From: Conexivisphaera sp049976725
GTDB lineage: Archaea; Thermoproteota; Nitrososphaeria; Conexivisphaerales; Conexivisphaeraceae
Length of the DNA stretch: 24,877 nt
Direction of reading: 5' to 3'
Assembly: GCA_049976725.1 (NCBI GenBank)
Contig: JBMFHR010000015.1
Span: 1-24,877 of the forward strand
Each line of letters starts with the position of its first letter. Position 1 is the first letter of the stretch. Below the pieces are notes generated by a model that made no database searches, was not told where the DNA came from, and was given only the letters and a program-made list of their open reading frames with translations. Positions 14,856 to 21,109 of this stretch are shown here, piece by piece. The translations under genes and the position numbers were made by a program.

Positions 14856-16016
14856 GTGGACGCGCTGATCGCCTACGTGGCAGCGACCGCGGGGCTGGCG
14901 CTGACAACCTCCGGCGCCGAGGTGGGAATCCTGGCCTACTCCCGCGTCCGCGGGGCTGGGCCCGACCCGGACCCGCCGGCCGATGAGTACCCCAGCGTCT
15001 CAATAATAATACCGGCCTACAGGGAGGGCCCCAACCTGATCAGGGCGCTTGAGTCAGCCGTGGGGGAGGACTACCCGAGGGGGAAGCTGGAGGTCCTCCT
15101 GGCGGTCGAGAGGGGGGACGTGGCCGTGAGGAGGGCGCTCGAGGAGATTGGGCTGGCCGGGTGCGCCTCATCGCCCTGCGAGCTCCGCGGGGTCAGGGTG
15201 CGCGTGGTGGAGAACTCCAGCGGCCTGCGGAGCAAGCCGGCTGCGCTCACGGAGGCGGCGAGGGTGGCCGAGGGGGACGTGATAGGCGTGCTGGACGCGG
15301 ACGACATTATCGACGCGGGGGCTGCGAGGGCGGCGGTGCAGGCGATGTCGGGGGACGTGGCCGCAGTGCAGCTGGCCAGGGACACGAGGAATCCCAGGGA
15401 GAGGGGCTCCATCACGCTGGCACAGCACGAGGAGCTGGAGGCCAACAACAACTACCTGATACCAGCCATGAGGAGGCTGACCGGTTTCGTGCCCCTCCTG
15501 GGCTCCGGGTACTTCGTCCGCAGGAGAGCGCTGGAGGAGGTGGGCATGTGGAATCCGAGGGCCCCCGCGGAGGACCTGGAGCTGACCCTCAGGCTGTACG
15601 GCAGGGGCTATCGCGTGGAGTTCCTCGAGAGCCCGCGCGTCCACACGCTGGCGGTCACGAGCCTCAGGAGGCTCCTCAGGCAGAGGGAGAGATGGGTGAG
15701 GGGGACCATTCTCCTGATACCCAGCGCGCTCAGGATCGCCTGGAGGACCTGGCCAGTCGTGCTCTCCTACATGGTGTCCCCGCTCGCGTGGCTGCTGGCC
15801 GACGCGTGGCCGGCCATATGGTTCCTGAGCCCCGGGGCGCGCGCCCTCATAGCCGCGGCATCCGTCGCCTCGCTGGCGCTCTACGCGGTCAGGCTGAGGA
15901 TGCGGGGCGGAGCCGCGTCGGCTCCGCTGGTGTCCCTAGTGTACGCGGCGGCCGCGTGGATGGCCATCTGGAGGCTCGCCGTGGCGCCCAGGTCGTGGAC
16001 CGGCACGAGGAGCTGA
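14856..16016 (+). CDS. Family 2 glycosyltransferase, membrane-anchored
   Basis: The 386-residue protein has a start-proximal hydrophobic helix (about 5-27), a GT-A domain, and three to four C-terminal membrane helices (from about 290). The domain begins with VSIIIPAYREG (48-58). The metal/nucleotide site is VLDADD (145-150), the probable catalytic acidic pair is in PAEDLEL (237-243), and QRERW (276-280) is the QxxRW motif of processive enzymes such as cellulose, chitin or hyaluronan synthases. A polysaccharide- or glycolipid-forming role at the membrane is inferred; the sugar is unknown. It starts at GTG 14856, closely behind the UPF0104-like gene. Confidence 0.87.
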   Translation: MDALIAYVAATAGLALTTSGAEVGILAYSRVRGAGPDPDPPADEYPSVSIIIPAYREGPNLIRALESAVGEDYPRGKLEVLLAVERGDVAVRRALEEIGLAGCASSPCELRGVRVRVVENSSGLRSKPAALTEAARVAEGDVIGVLDADDIIDAGAARAAVQAMSGDVAAVQLARDTRNPRERGSITLAQHEELEANNNYLIPAMRRLTGFVPLLGSGYFVRRRALEEVGMWNPRAPAEDLELTLRLYGRGYRVEFLESPRVHTLAVTSLRRLLRQRERWVRGTILLIPSALRIAWRTWPVVLSYMVSPLAWLLADAWPAIWFLSPGARALIAAASVASLALYAVRLRMRGGAASAPLVSLVYAAAAWMAIWRLAVAPRSWTGTRS

Positions 16017-16021
16017 CCTAG

Positions 16022-16033
16022 GATTTTTATTGG
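16022..16033 (+). promoter_or_regulatory. TATA-type promoter of the radical SAM gene
   Basis: GATTTTTATTGG lies 6 bp behind the glycosyltransferase stop and ends its box 22-23 nt before GTG 16053, so this gene can be transcribed separately. Confidence 0.6.
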
Positions 16034-16052
16034 CGGGCGGGCAGGCGATCGC

Positions 16053-17048
16053 GTGCAGGTGCCCGGAGGCCCCAGGGCTTGGCTCAGGGCCGCCAGCAGG
16101 TACTTGAGGGCGTCGGCGGGCAGGTATCCCGCGCCGATCTTCGCGTCCTACTTCGTGAGCTACAGGTGCAACCTCAGGTGCAGATTCTGCTTCATAAGGA
16201 GGGACGACAGTCCCGAGCTGGACACGGGGGGCGCGAGGGAGGTCGTCAGGAGGATCTGCGCGACGGGCGTGCCGGCGCTGGACTTCAGCGGGGGGGAGCC
16301 CTTCCTGAGGAGGGACATGGAGGAGCTGGGCGCGCTCTCGAGGAGCATGGGGTGCGTGACCGGCGTGAACACGAACGGGACGCTGATAGACGGGAGGAGG
16401 GCGAGCGCCGTGGCGGACTCCTTCGACTACGTGACGGTGTCGATAGATGGGCCGGAGGAGGTCCACGACGAGATACGGGGGGCCAGGGGCACCTTCGCGC
16501 GCGCGAGGGCGGCCATGAGGGCCCTCAGGGACGCCGGGGCGAGGGTTGGCATCAGCTCGGTCGTGATGCCCTCCAACGCCGAGGACATAGCCAGGGCGCT
16601 CGACGATCTGGGATCTCTATACGACTACGTGATAGTCCAGGCCGTCATGCCGCCCGTGGGGCCATCGGGCGAGGGCGTCCGCTCGCTGATCTCGCGCCTG
16701 AGGGAGCTGAGGGCATCCGGGGTCGAGGTGCTGGTTCCCCCGTCTTTCCTCGATGGGATCCCCCAGTACCTGGACGGCAGGGCGCCCAAGGTGTGCGACG
16801 CCATGAGGCTGTACTTCGCGGTGGACCCGATGGGGCGGCTCCTGGCGTGCGGCGCCAGGACGGACATAGTCCTGGGGAGCATCCTCGAGGATGACATCAT
16901 GAGGCTCCTCTCGAACCCGCCTGAGGAGGCCGTCAGGAAAGTCGAGAGCTGCGGCGGCTGCTGGATAGCCTGCACGACCGGCACCAGCCTCGCCGTGAGG
17001 AGCCCCCTGGCCTACCTCAGGTGGATGGCCGCGGTCCCCAGGGTTTAA
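16053..17048 (+). CDS. Radical SAM protein with SPASM-like C-terminal cysteines
   Basis: Radical SAM enzymes bind a 4Fe-4S cluster and S-adenosylmethionine to make a radical. The 331-residue protein has CNLRCRFC (C39, C43, C46), the SAM-binding SGGEP (79-83), NTNGT (106-110) and VSIDGP (129-134). The C-terminal part has five further cysteines (C248, C266, C300, C303, C307), with YFAVDPMGRLLACG as in SPASM/twitch domains that hold extra clusters. SPASM proteins modify peptides or enzymes or act on heme or cofactors; others act on lipids. No precursor peptide gene is visible beside it. It follows a GT2/UPF0104 pair but has its own TATA box. Confidence 0.88.
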   Translation: MQVPGGPRAWLRAASRYLRASAGRYPAPIFASYFVSYRCNLRCRFCFIRRDDSPELDTGGAREVVRRICATGVPALDFSGGEPFLRRDMEELGALSRSMGCVTGVNTNGTLIDGRRASAVADSFDYVTVSIDGPEEVHDEIRGARGTFARARAAMRALRDAGARVGISSVVMPSNAEDIARALDDLGSLYDYVIVQAVMPPVGPSGEGVRSLISRLRELRASGVEVLVPPSFLDGIPQYLDGRAPKVCDAMRLYFAVDPMGRLLACGARTDIVLGSILEDDIMRLLSNPPEEAVRKVESCGGCWIACTTGTSLAVRSPLAYLRWMAAVPRV

Positions 17049-17055
17049 ATCGGGC
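17042..17055 (+). promoter_or_regulatory. TATA-type promoter of the HEPN gene
   Basis: GGTTTAAATCGGGC overlaps the radical SAM stop codon (TAA at 17046-17048) and ends its A/T box 22 nt before GTG 17073. Confidence 0.62.
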
Positions 17056-17072
17056 GGCCTGCGAGGTGGAGC

Positions 17073-17444
17073 GTGCCGGATCTCGAGCGCGCGCTGAGGG
17101 ACTTCAGGGCCGCTAGGAGCAGCGCCGCGGACGGGGACTACGCGATGGCGTGCGTGGCCGCCCAGCAGGCGGCGAGCGAGGCCCTGGAGGAGCTCATCAG
17201 GGCCGTGGGCGGGACAGCGGGACGCGGGACGCTGGGGGAGCTCCTGGAGGCGCTCGGCGGCAGGTTCGACACGTCGCCCCTGAGGCGCGCTGCGGCTGAC
17301 CTCGACCGCTGTTACGGGCTCCACCGGGAGGATGACGGGCAGGGATCGGGCGCGATGGATGCCGCGAGGGCCCTGGCGAGGGCCGAGCAGATAATGCTCT
17401 GGGTCAGGGAGAGGCTGGCCGAGGTGAGGATGGGCCGTAGTTGA
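17073..17444 (+). CDS. HEPN-domain protein
   Basis: The 123-residue all-helical protein fits the archaeal free-standing HEPN family. It has a first helix ending in FRAARSSAADGDYAMACVAAQ, with the typical AQQAASEALEELI of the second helix (about 30-42), and GTLGELLEAL where HEPN proteins usually have a helix with H-x-L. The last conserved helix has R79-x4-H84 (RCYGLH), which resembles the R-x4-6-H ribonuclease motif of HEPN toxins, although the residue after R is Cys rather than the usual polar residue. HEPN proteins are often paired with a minimal nucleotidyltransferase antitoxin; I see none here. Its end overlaps the MFS gene on the other strand by 41 bp. Confidence 0.72.
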   Translation: MPDLERALRDFRAARSSAADGDYAMACVAAQQAASEALEELIRAVGGTAGRGTLGELLEALGGRFDTSPLRRAAADLDRCYGLHREDDGQGSGAMDAARALARAEQIMLWVRERLAEVRMGRS

Positions 17445-18579
17445 GGAGCCCGCCCATGACGCCCCTGAGCATCAGGTAGGGCACCAGCGAGGCGAACACG
17501 ACGGCCGTCACCGATACCCAGAGGGCGAAGTAGCCGAACGGGACGAATATCAGAGGGGCCACAGACCCAGCTACCACCCCGCTGAGCTGCCAGAAGAAGT
17601 TGGCGGCCCCCGTCACGCTCCCCGCCATCCCCGGGCCGCCCACGAGGCTCGCGAGCGTCGAGTTGGAGGGAGTCATCATGAACCTGAAGAACCCCATCGC
17701 GACCGCGACCACGGCCAGCCACAGCGGGGCCCTCAGCAGCGCGAACCCGAGCACGGTGAGGCCGTACAGCGGTATGGCCAGGAGGAATGCCCTCCAGAGG
17801 CCCATCCTGCCTATCAGGTAGCCCGCGAGGACGGTGGAGGCTAAGCCCGCGACGGCCGTGAGGGAGTATATCTCGCCCGCGAGGACCCCCGACATCCCTA
17901 TGGAGCGCAGGTAATCGTACGCATAGAACGCGAATGTCCAGTAGGCGTAGTAGAAGAGGAAGCCGCCCAGCGCCAGCAGCGCGACGCTCCTGCTGGCGAG
18001 GACCCTCAGGTTGAGCCGGTCGCCGCCGAGGCGGCGCACGTCCCCCATGAGCGCGGCCGAGGCGGCGGCCACAGCGAGGGACGCGATCCCTATCAGGTAG
18101 TACCCCCACCTCCAGCCCAGATCCTCCGCCGCCGCGGGGAGTCCGACGCCCAGGAGTATTATGGAGAGGGGCCAGGCGAGGCTGTAGTAGCCCATGGCCT
18201 TGGCCAGTTCCCTCCCGCTGAAGCTGCCCGAGAGCAGCTTGACGGTCGTCGGGTATATCCACCCAGCGCTGAACCCCATGAGGGCGCTACCCAGGTACTC
18301 CACCGCCATGGAGCCCGCAGCGCCGCTCAGGATGGACGAGGCCGCTAGGCCGACGAGCGCCGCGACCAGTACCCTCTTCGGGCCCAGAGCGTCGGAGGCG
18401 AGCCCCGACGGCACCTGGACCGCTATGTACGCTGCGAAGAATATCGAGAACACGAGGCCGTCCTCGTAGGGGGTGGGCCTCAGGGACGAGTAGGTCGAGA
18501 GCACGCTCCACGCGAGCCTGGAGTAGTAGCTCAGGAAGAAGGCCGCGGAGGACAGCGTGATCGGGAGGTACTCGCGCAC
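17404..18579 (-). CDS. Major facilitator superfamily transporter
   Basis: The 391-residue protein has 12 hydrophobic helices. Helices 1-2 read like the phosphate/organic-anion symporter subgroup (YYSRLAWSVLS), and motif A follows as SDALGPKRVLVAAL with the usual Arg/Lys pattern after helix 2. A second copy of motif A after helix 8 reads IGRMGLWRAFLLA. The substrate is not identifiable from sequence; the organisation suggests an anion or sugar carrier. Start: GTG 18579, 26 nt behind a TTAATATTG box. It is antisense to the end of the HEPN gene. Confidence 0.87.
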   Translation of the reverse strand: MREYLPITLSSAAFFLSYYSRLAWSVLSTYSSLRPTPYEDGLVFSIFFAAYIAVQVPSGLASDALGPKRVLVAALVGLAASSILSGAAGSMAVEYLGSALMGFSAGWIYPTTVKLLSGSFSGRELAKAMGYYSLAWPLSIILLGVGLPAAAEDLGWRWGYYLIGIASLAVAAASAALMGDVRRLGGDRLNLRVLASRSVALLALGGFLFYYAYWTFAFYAYDYLRSIGMSGVLAGEIYSLTAVAGLASTVLAGYLIGRMGLWRAFLLAIPLYGLTVLGFALLRAPLWLAVVAVAMGFFRFMMTPSNSTLASLVGGPGMAGSVTGAANFFWQLSGVVAGSVAPLIFVPFGYFALWVSVTAVVFASLVPYLMLRGVMGGLLNYGPSSPRPASP

Positions 18580-18603
18580 TGCGGTGAGCGGCTTGCGGCG
18601 GCG

Positions 18604-18615
18604 CCAATATTAAGG
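18604..18615 (-). promoter_or_regulatory. TATA-type promoter of the second MFS gene
   Basis: The minus strand reads CCTTAATATTGG, ending about 26 nt before GTG 18579. An A/T-rich block at 18634-18668 lies upstream, between two copies of CGGCCGCG (18624-18631 and 18672-18679). Confidence 0.52.
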
Positions 18616-18683
18616 TTGGGAATCGGCCGCGGGAAATATGAATGTAGAGTAAATGTAATATCGATTGATGCCGGCCGCGCGCC

Positions 18684-19436
18684 TCACACGATGAGCGCCG
18701 ACAGTATCATCGATATTATTCCGCTGACGAATATGCCGTCGAAGGTTCCCGCTCCGCCTATGCTGACCAGCCACGCGGCTATCTCGTCCCCCCTGAGGAC
18801 TAAGTTCGCGACGTCCGCCCCTATGAGCGTCCCGTAGACGGCGCCCGCGTAGGAGATCGCCGGCACGAACGGCCAGAGGCCGAGGAGGCCGCCGGACGCG
18901 AGCGCTGACGCGAGGGAGGCGAGCGGGGGCACGAACGTGGGGACGACTATCCCTACGCCGCCGATGACCCTCGAGGACCTGTACGTGATCGCCGCTACTA
19001 TGGCCGTGGCCGCCGCGATGGATGCCAGGAACTCGGGCCCCCTGGGCCCAGCGGCCCCCGCGACCGCCATGAGCGTGGCTATAGAGACCGGGACGAGTGC
19101 CCCGCCCACGTTCACGGCCAGGAGCGACTCGAACGACGTCCACCTGGGCCTGGCGACTGGGAAGGGGATGCCGAAGACGCTCACGTAGCCGATCTCGAGG
19201 ACCTGCGCGCGCACCTCGCGACGGCGGATCACCAAGTTGAGGAAAGCGAGGAAGGGAGACGCCGCTATGAGGAGCAGCACCAGGGGCGCAGCGCCGGGTA
19301 TCCCGAGGGGCGACAGAGCTGCCTCCAGGGCTCTCGGGAGGACTATGCCGAGCAGGATTGGGACCACCAAGATCAGCAGGAGGGCGCCGAGCACCCCGGG
19401 ATGGGCCGGCGGCGCCACCACCACGCGCTTACCCAC
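18684..19436 (-). CDS. DUF1614-like multi-pass membrane protein
   Basis: From GTG 19436 the product has 250 residues with about six to seven transmembrane helices and the glycine-rich stretches GGALVPVSIATLMAV, GGVGIVVPTFVPPL and GGAGTFDGIFVSGI (the last near the end). These resemble the archaeal DUF1614 family of unknown function, but I rate the family name as likely rather than certain. The open frame extends to 19712, but that part runs antisense through the ThiR-like gene and lacks hydrophobic character; a TATA box at 19458-19467 sits 23 nt before GTG 19436. The gene is divergent from the ThiR-like regulator, so a thiamine-related transport role is a testable idea. Confidence 0.72.
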   Translation of the reverse strand: MGKRVVVAPPAHPGVLGALLLILVVPILLGIVLPRALEAALSPLGIPGAAPLVLLLIAASPFLAFLNLVIRRREVRAQVLEIGYVSVFGIPFPVARPRWTSFESLLAVNVGGALVPVSIATLMAVAGAAGPRGPEFLASIAAATAIVAAITYRSSRVIGGVGIVVPTFVPPLASLASALASGGLLGLWPFVPAISYAGAVYGTLIGADVANLVLRGDEIAAWLVSIGGAGTFDGIFVSGIISMILSALIV

Positions 19437-19457
19437 GCCCGGTGAGGGGATCCGGCA

Positions 19458-19468
19458 CGATTTAATCT
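19458..19468 (-). promoter_or_regulatory. TATA-type promoter of the DUF1614-like gene
   Basis: The minus strand reads AGATTAAATCG, ending 23 nt before GTG 19436. It fixes that start and excludes the longer frame from 19712. Confidence 0.58.
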
Positions 19469-19473
19469 TGCGG

Positions 19474-19490
19474 AGCCCAAGGAACGGGCT
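19474..19490. promoter_or_regulatory. Candidate operator: inverted repeat between two divergent promoters
   Basis: AGCCC and GGGCT (19474-19478 and 19486-19490) form an inverted repeat with a 7-nt spacer. It lies between the TATA boxes of the DUF1614-like gene and the ThiR-like gene, where a regulator could control both. The arms are short, so this is only suggestive. Confidence 0.3.
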
Positions 19491-19493
19491 ACG

Positions 19494-19502
19494 CCTTTTT
19501 AG
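19494..19502 (+). promoter_or_regulatory. TATA-type promoter of the ThiR-like gene
   Basis: CCTTTTTAG ends 23 nt before GTG 19525 and 17 nt before ATG 19519, so by the spacing seen elsewhere in this window GTG 19525 is the better start. Confidence 0.5.
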
Positions 19503-19524
19503 CCGCCGAGCGCACCGAATGCCC

Positions 19525-20429
19525 GTGACGCCGTTCGAGCTGGCGGCCAGGTACCTGGTACCCAACCTCAGGGCCGTGACCGCCAGGAGACTCCTGGAGG
19601 GCGGAATGAGCCAGAACGAGGCCGCCAGGAGGCTCGGCGTGAGCCAGCCCATGGTTAGGAAGTACGCGGCAGGAGCCCGCGAGGCGGTGGAGGAGCTCGC
19701 GAGGATGGGCATCCCGAGGGAGGCGGTGGACGCGATCGCGGGAGCCCTCGCGGACGCCGCGGCGAGGGGCTACTGGGAGCATGTGTCGGCCATGAACTCG
19801 ATCGTCGCGTCCATCCTCAGGGGCGGGAGCCTGTGCGCGTTCCACAGGAGGATCGACCCCAGGGTGCCCGAGGGGTGCTCCTTGTGCAGCGAGGTGCTCA
19901 TGGGCGGATCGGATCAGTACGTGGAGGACGTGGGGAATGCGCTCTCGCTGCTCACGTCCAGCCCCTACGCGCACGCGCTGGTGCCCGAGGTGGGGATGAA
20001 CGTTGTCGTAGCGCCGCCGGGCGCCTCGGCGGCCGAGCAGGTGGTGGGGATCCCGGGGAGAATAGTCCGCGTGGGGACGCGCGTGGCGGCCCTGGGGAGG
20101 CCCTCCTACGGGGGGAGCACGCACACGGCGGCGGTCGCGCTCTGGGCCGGGAGGAGATGGGGCTTCCCGAGGGCCGCGCTGGCCGCGCGCCACGACGAGC
20201 GCATACTGAGCGCTGCCAGGTCCATGGGGCTGCGCGTGGCGATCTACGGGGAGGATATCAGGGAGGAACCGGACGTGCTCGTGGACCCGGGCGGGCAGGG
20301 TGTGGAGCCCATAGCGTACTTCCTGGGGAGGAGCGCCTCGGAGGCGGCCAGGAGGGCGCTGGAGGCGGCCAGGAGGGCGCTGGAGGGCATGCACAGCTTA
20401 TATCGGGCCCGGCGATCGCGATCCCGTGA
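19525..20429 (+). CDS. ThiR-like regulator: helix-turn-helix plus ThiN domain, no stop codon in frame
   Basis: Archaeal ThiR proteins join a DNA-binding HTH to a ThiN-type domain that senses thiamine phosphate, and control thiamine genes. Numbering from ATG 19519, the HTH spans about 28-52 (SQNEAARRLGVSQPMVRKY), a CSLC cysteine pair is at 120-123, and the ThiN part spans about 150-270 with VPEVGMNVVVAPPGA, VVGIPGRIVRV, GGSTHTAAVAL and GQGVEPIAYFLG. No stop follows in this frame; it stays open to 22809 across other genes. A one-base shift would end it at the TGA 20427-20429, giving a GTGA overlap with the next gene, so I set that as the likely end. Alternatives are an assembly error or a real frameshift. 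Start is GTG 19525; ATG 19519 is possible. Confidence 0.72.
20341..20382 (+). repeat. 21-bp tandem duplication inside the ThiR-like gene
   Basis: GAGGCGGCCAGGAGGGCGCT plus one G occurs twice in a row, encoding EAARRAL twice in a helical segment just before the frame loses its stop. The unit length of 21 bp preserves the frame. Confidence 0.8.
20396..20410 (+). promoter_or_regulatory. TATA-type promoter of the RecB-family nuclease gene
   Basis: GCTTATATCGGGCCC, identical to the nurA promoter at 6186-6200 on the other strand, ends its box 22 nt before GTG 20426 and lies within the 3' end of the ThiR-like gene. Confidence 0.62.
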
Positions 20430-21109
20430 CCTCAGGGGAGGAGAGGTGGAGGAGCAGCGAGAGGATAGCCGCGAGGGTGCTCGAGGAGTCCGGCTTCAGG
20501 ATACTCGAGGAGCACAGGAGGATAGTCGTCGGGGGCGTGGAGGTCGGCGAGGTGGACATCCTGGCCGAGAGGGAGGGCGTCGTGCACGCGGTGGAGGTGA
20601 AGGCCGGCAGGCTCGACGTCGGCGGCGTGAGGCAGGCCTACGTGAACGCGCTGATGCTCGGCGCCAAACCCCTCGTGGTCTGCAAGGGATTCTCAGACTC
20701 GGCCGCCGAGGTCCTCGCCCGGGAGCTCGGCGTGCAGGTCCTCAGGATGTCGGACCTGTTCCTGGTGGACCAGGAGGAGCTCGAGGCCCTGATCAGGGAG
20801 GTGGTCGAGGACGTGGCGGAGGACCTGGTGTCGTTCCTCGCGGCGGAGGCGGCGCCCGCGGCGGAGGACCTGAGGGCGCTCGAGGCCATCGCGAGGACCA
20901 GCGACATCGTGGAGGCCGCGGGCGAGCTGGGGGTGGACGTGGGCGAGCTGGCCAAGGCCATAGAGTCGATGAGGTCCAGGGGAATACTGCCAAGGTGGGC
21001 CAGGAAGTACTCCAGCGTGAGGAGGGCCGCGTCGATGGCGCTCGCGAGGAGGAGGCTCGAGGGCGTCCTGCGCGCCCTATCGGAGGGTCACCCGCCCTCG
21101 AGCAGCTGA
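20426..21109 (+). CDS. RecB-family (COG4998-like) nuclease with C-terminal helical domain
   Basis: The first 110 residues have the restriction-endonuclease-like fold: a conserved glutamate in the first helix (about 20), GEVDILAE (41-48, catalytic D44), AVEVKAGR (55-62, E57-x-K59) and the following VRQAYVNAL with Q70. The E-D-E-x-K set is that of PD-(D/E)XK nucleases, and the arrangement resembles archaeal RecB-family proteins (COG4998). The C-terminal half (about 110-227) is helical, with a segment (about 150-185) that looks like a winged-helix or HTH module (TSDIVEAAGELGVDVGELAK). It probably acts on DNA, but the substrate is unknown. It is preceded by the ThiR-like gene and overlaps the etfD-like gene on the other strand by 22 bp. 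Confidence 0.8.
   Translation: MTSGEERWRSSERIAARVLEESGFRILEEHRRIVVGGVEVGEVDILAEREGVVHAVEVKAGRLDVGGVRQAYVNALMLGAKPLVVCKGFSDSAAEVLARELGVQVLRMSDLFLVDQEELEALIREVVEDVAEDLVSFLAAEAAPAAEDLRALEAIARTSDIVEAAGELGVDVGELAKAIESMRSRGILPRWARKYSSVRRAASMALARRRLEGVLRALSEGHPPSSS

Noticed and set aside
18624..18679. CGGCCGCG twice around an A/T-rich block as a possible mobile-element footprint
   Set aside because: Only 8 nt, common in GC-rich DNA, and no transposase or target duplication nearby.
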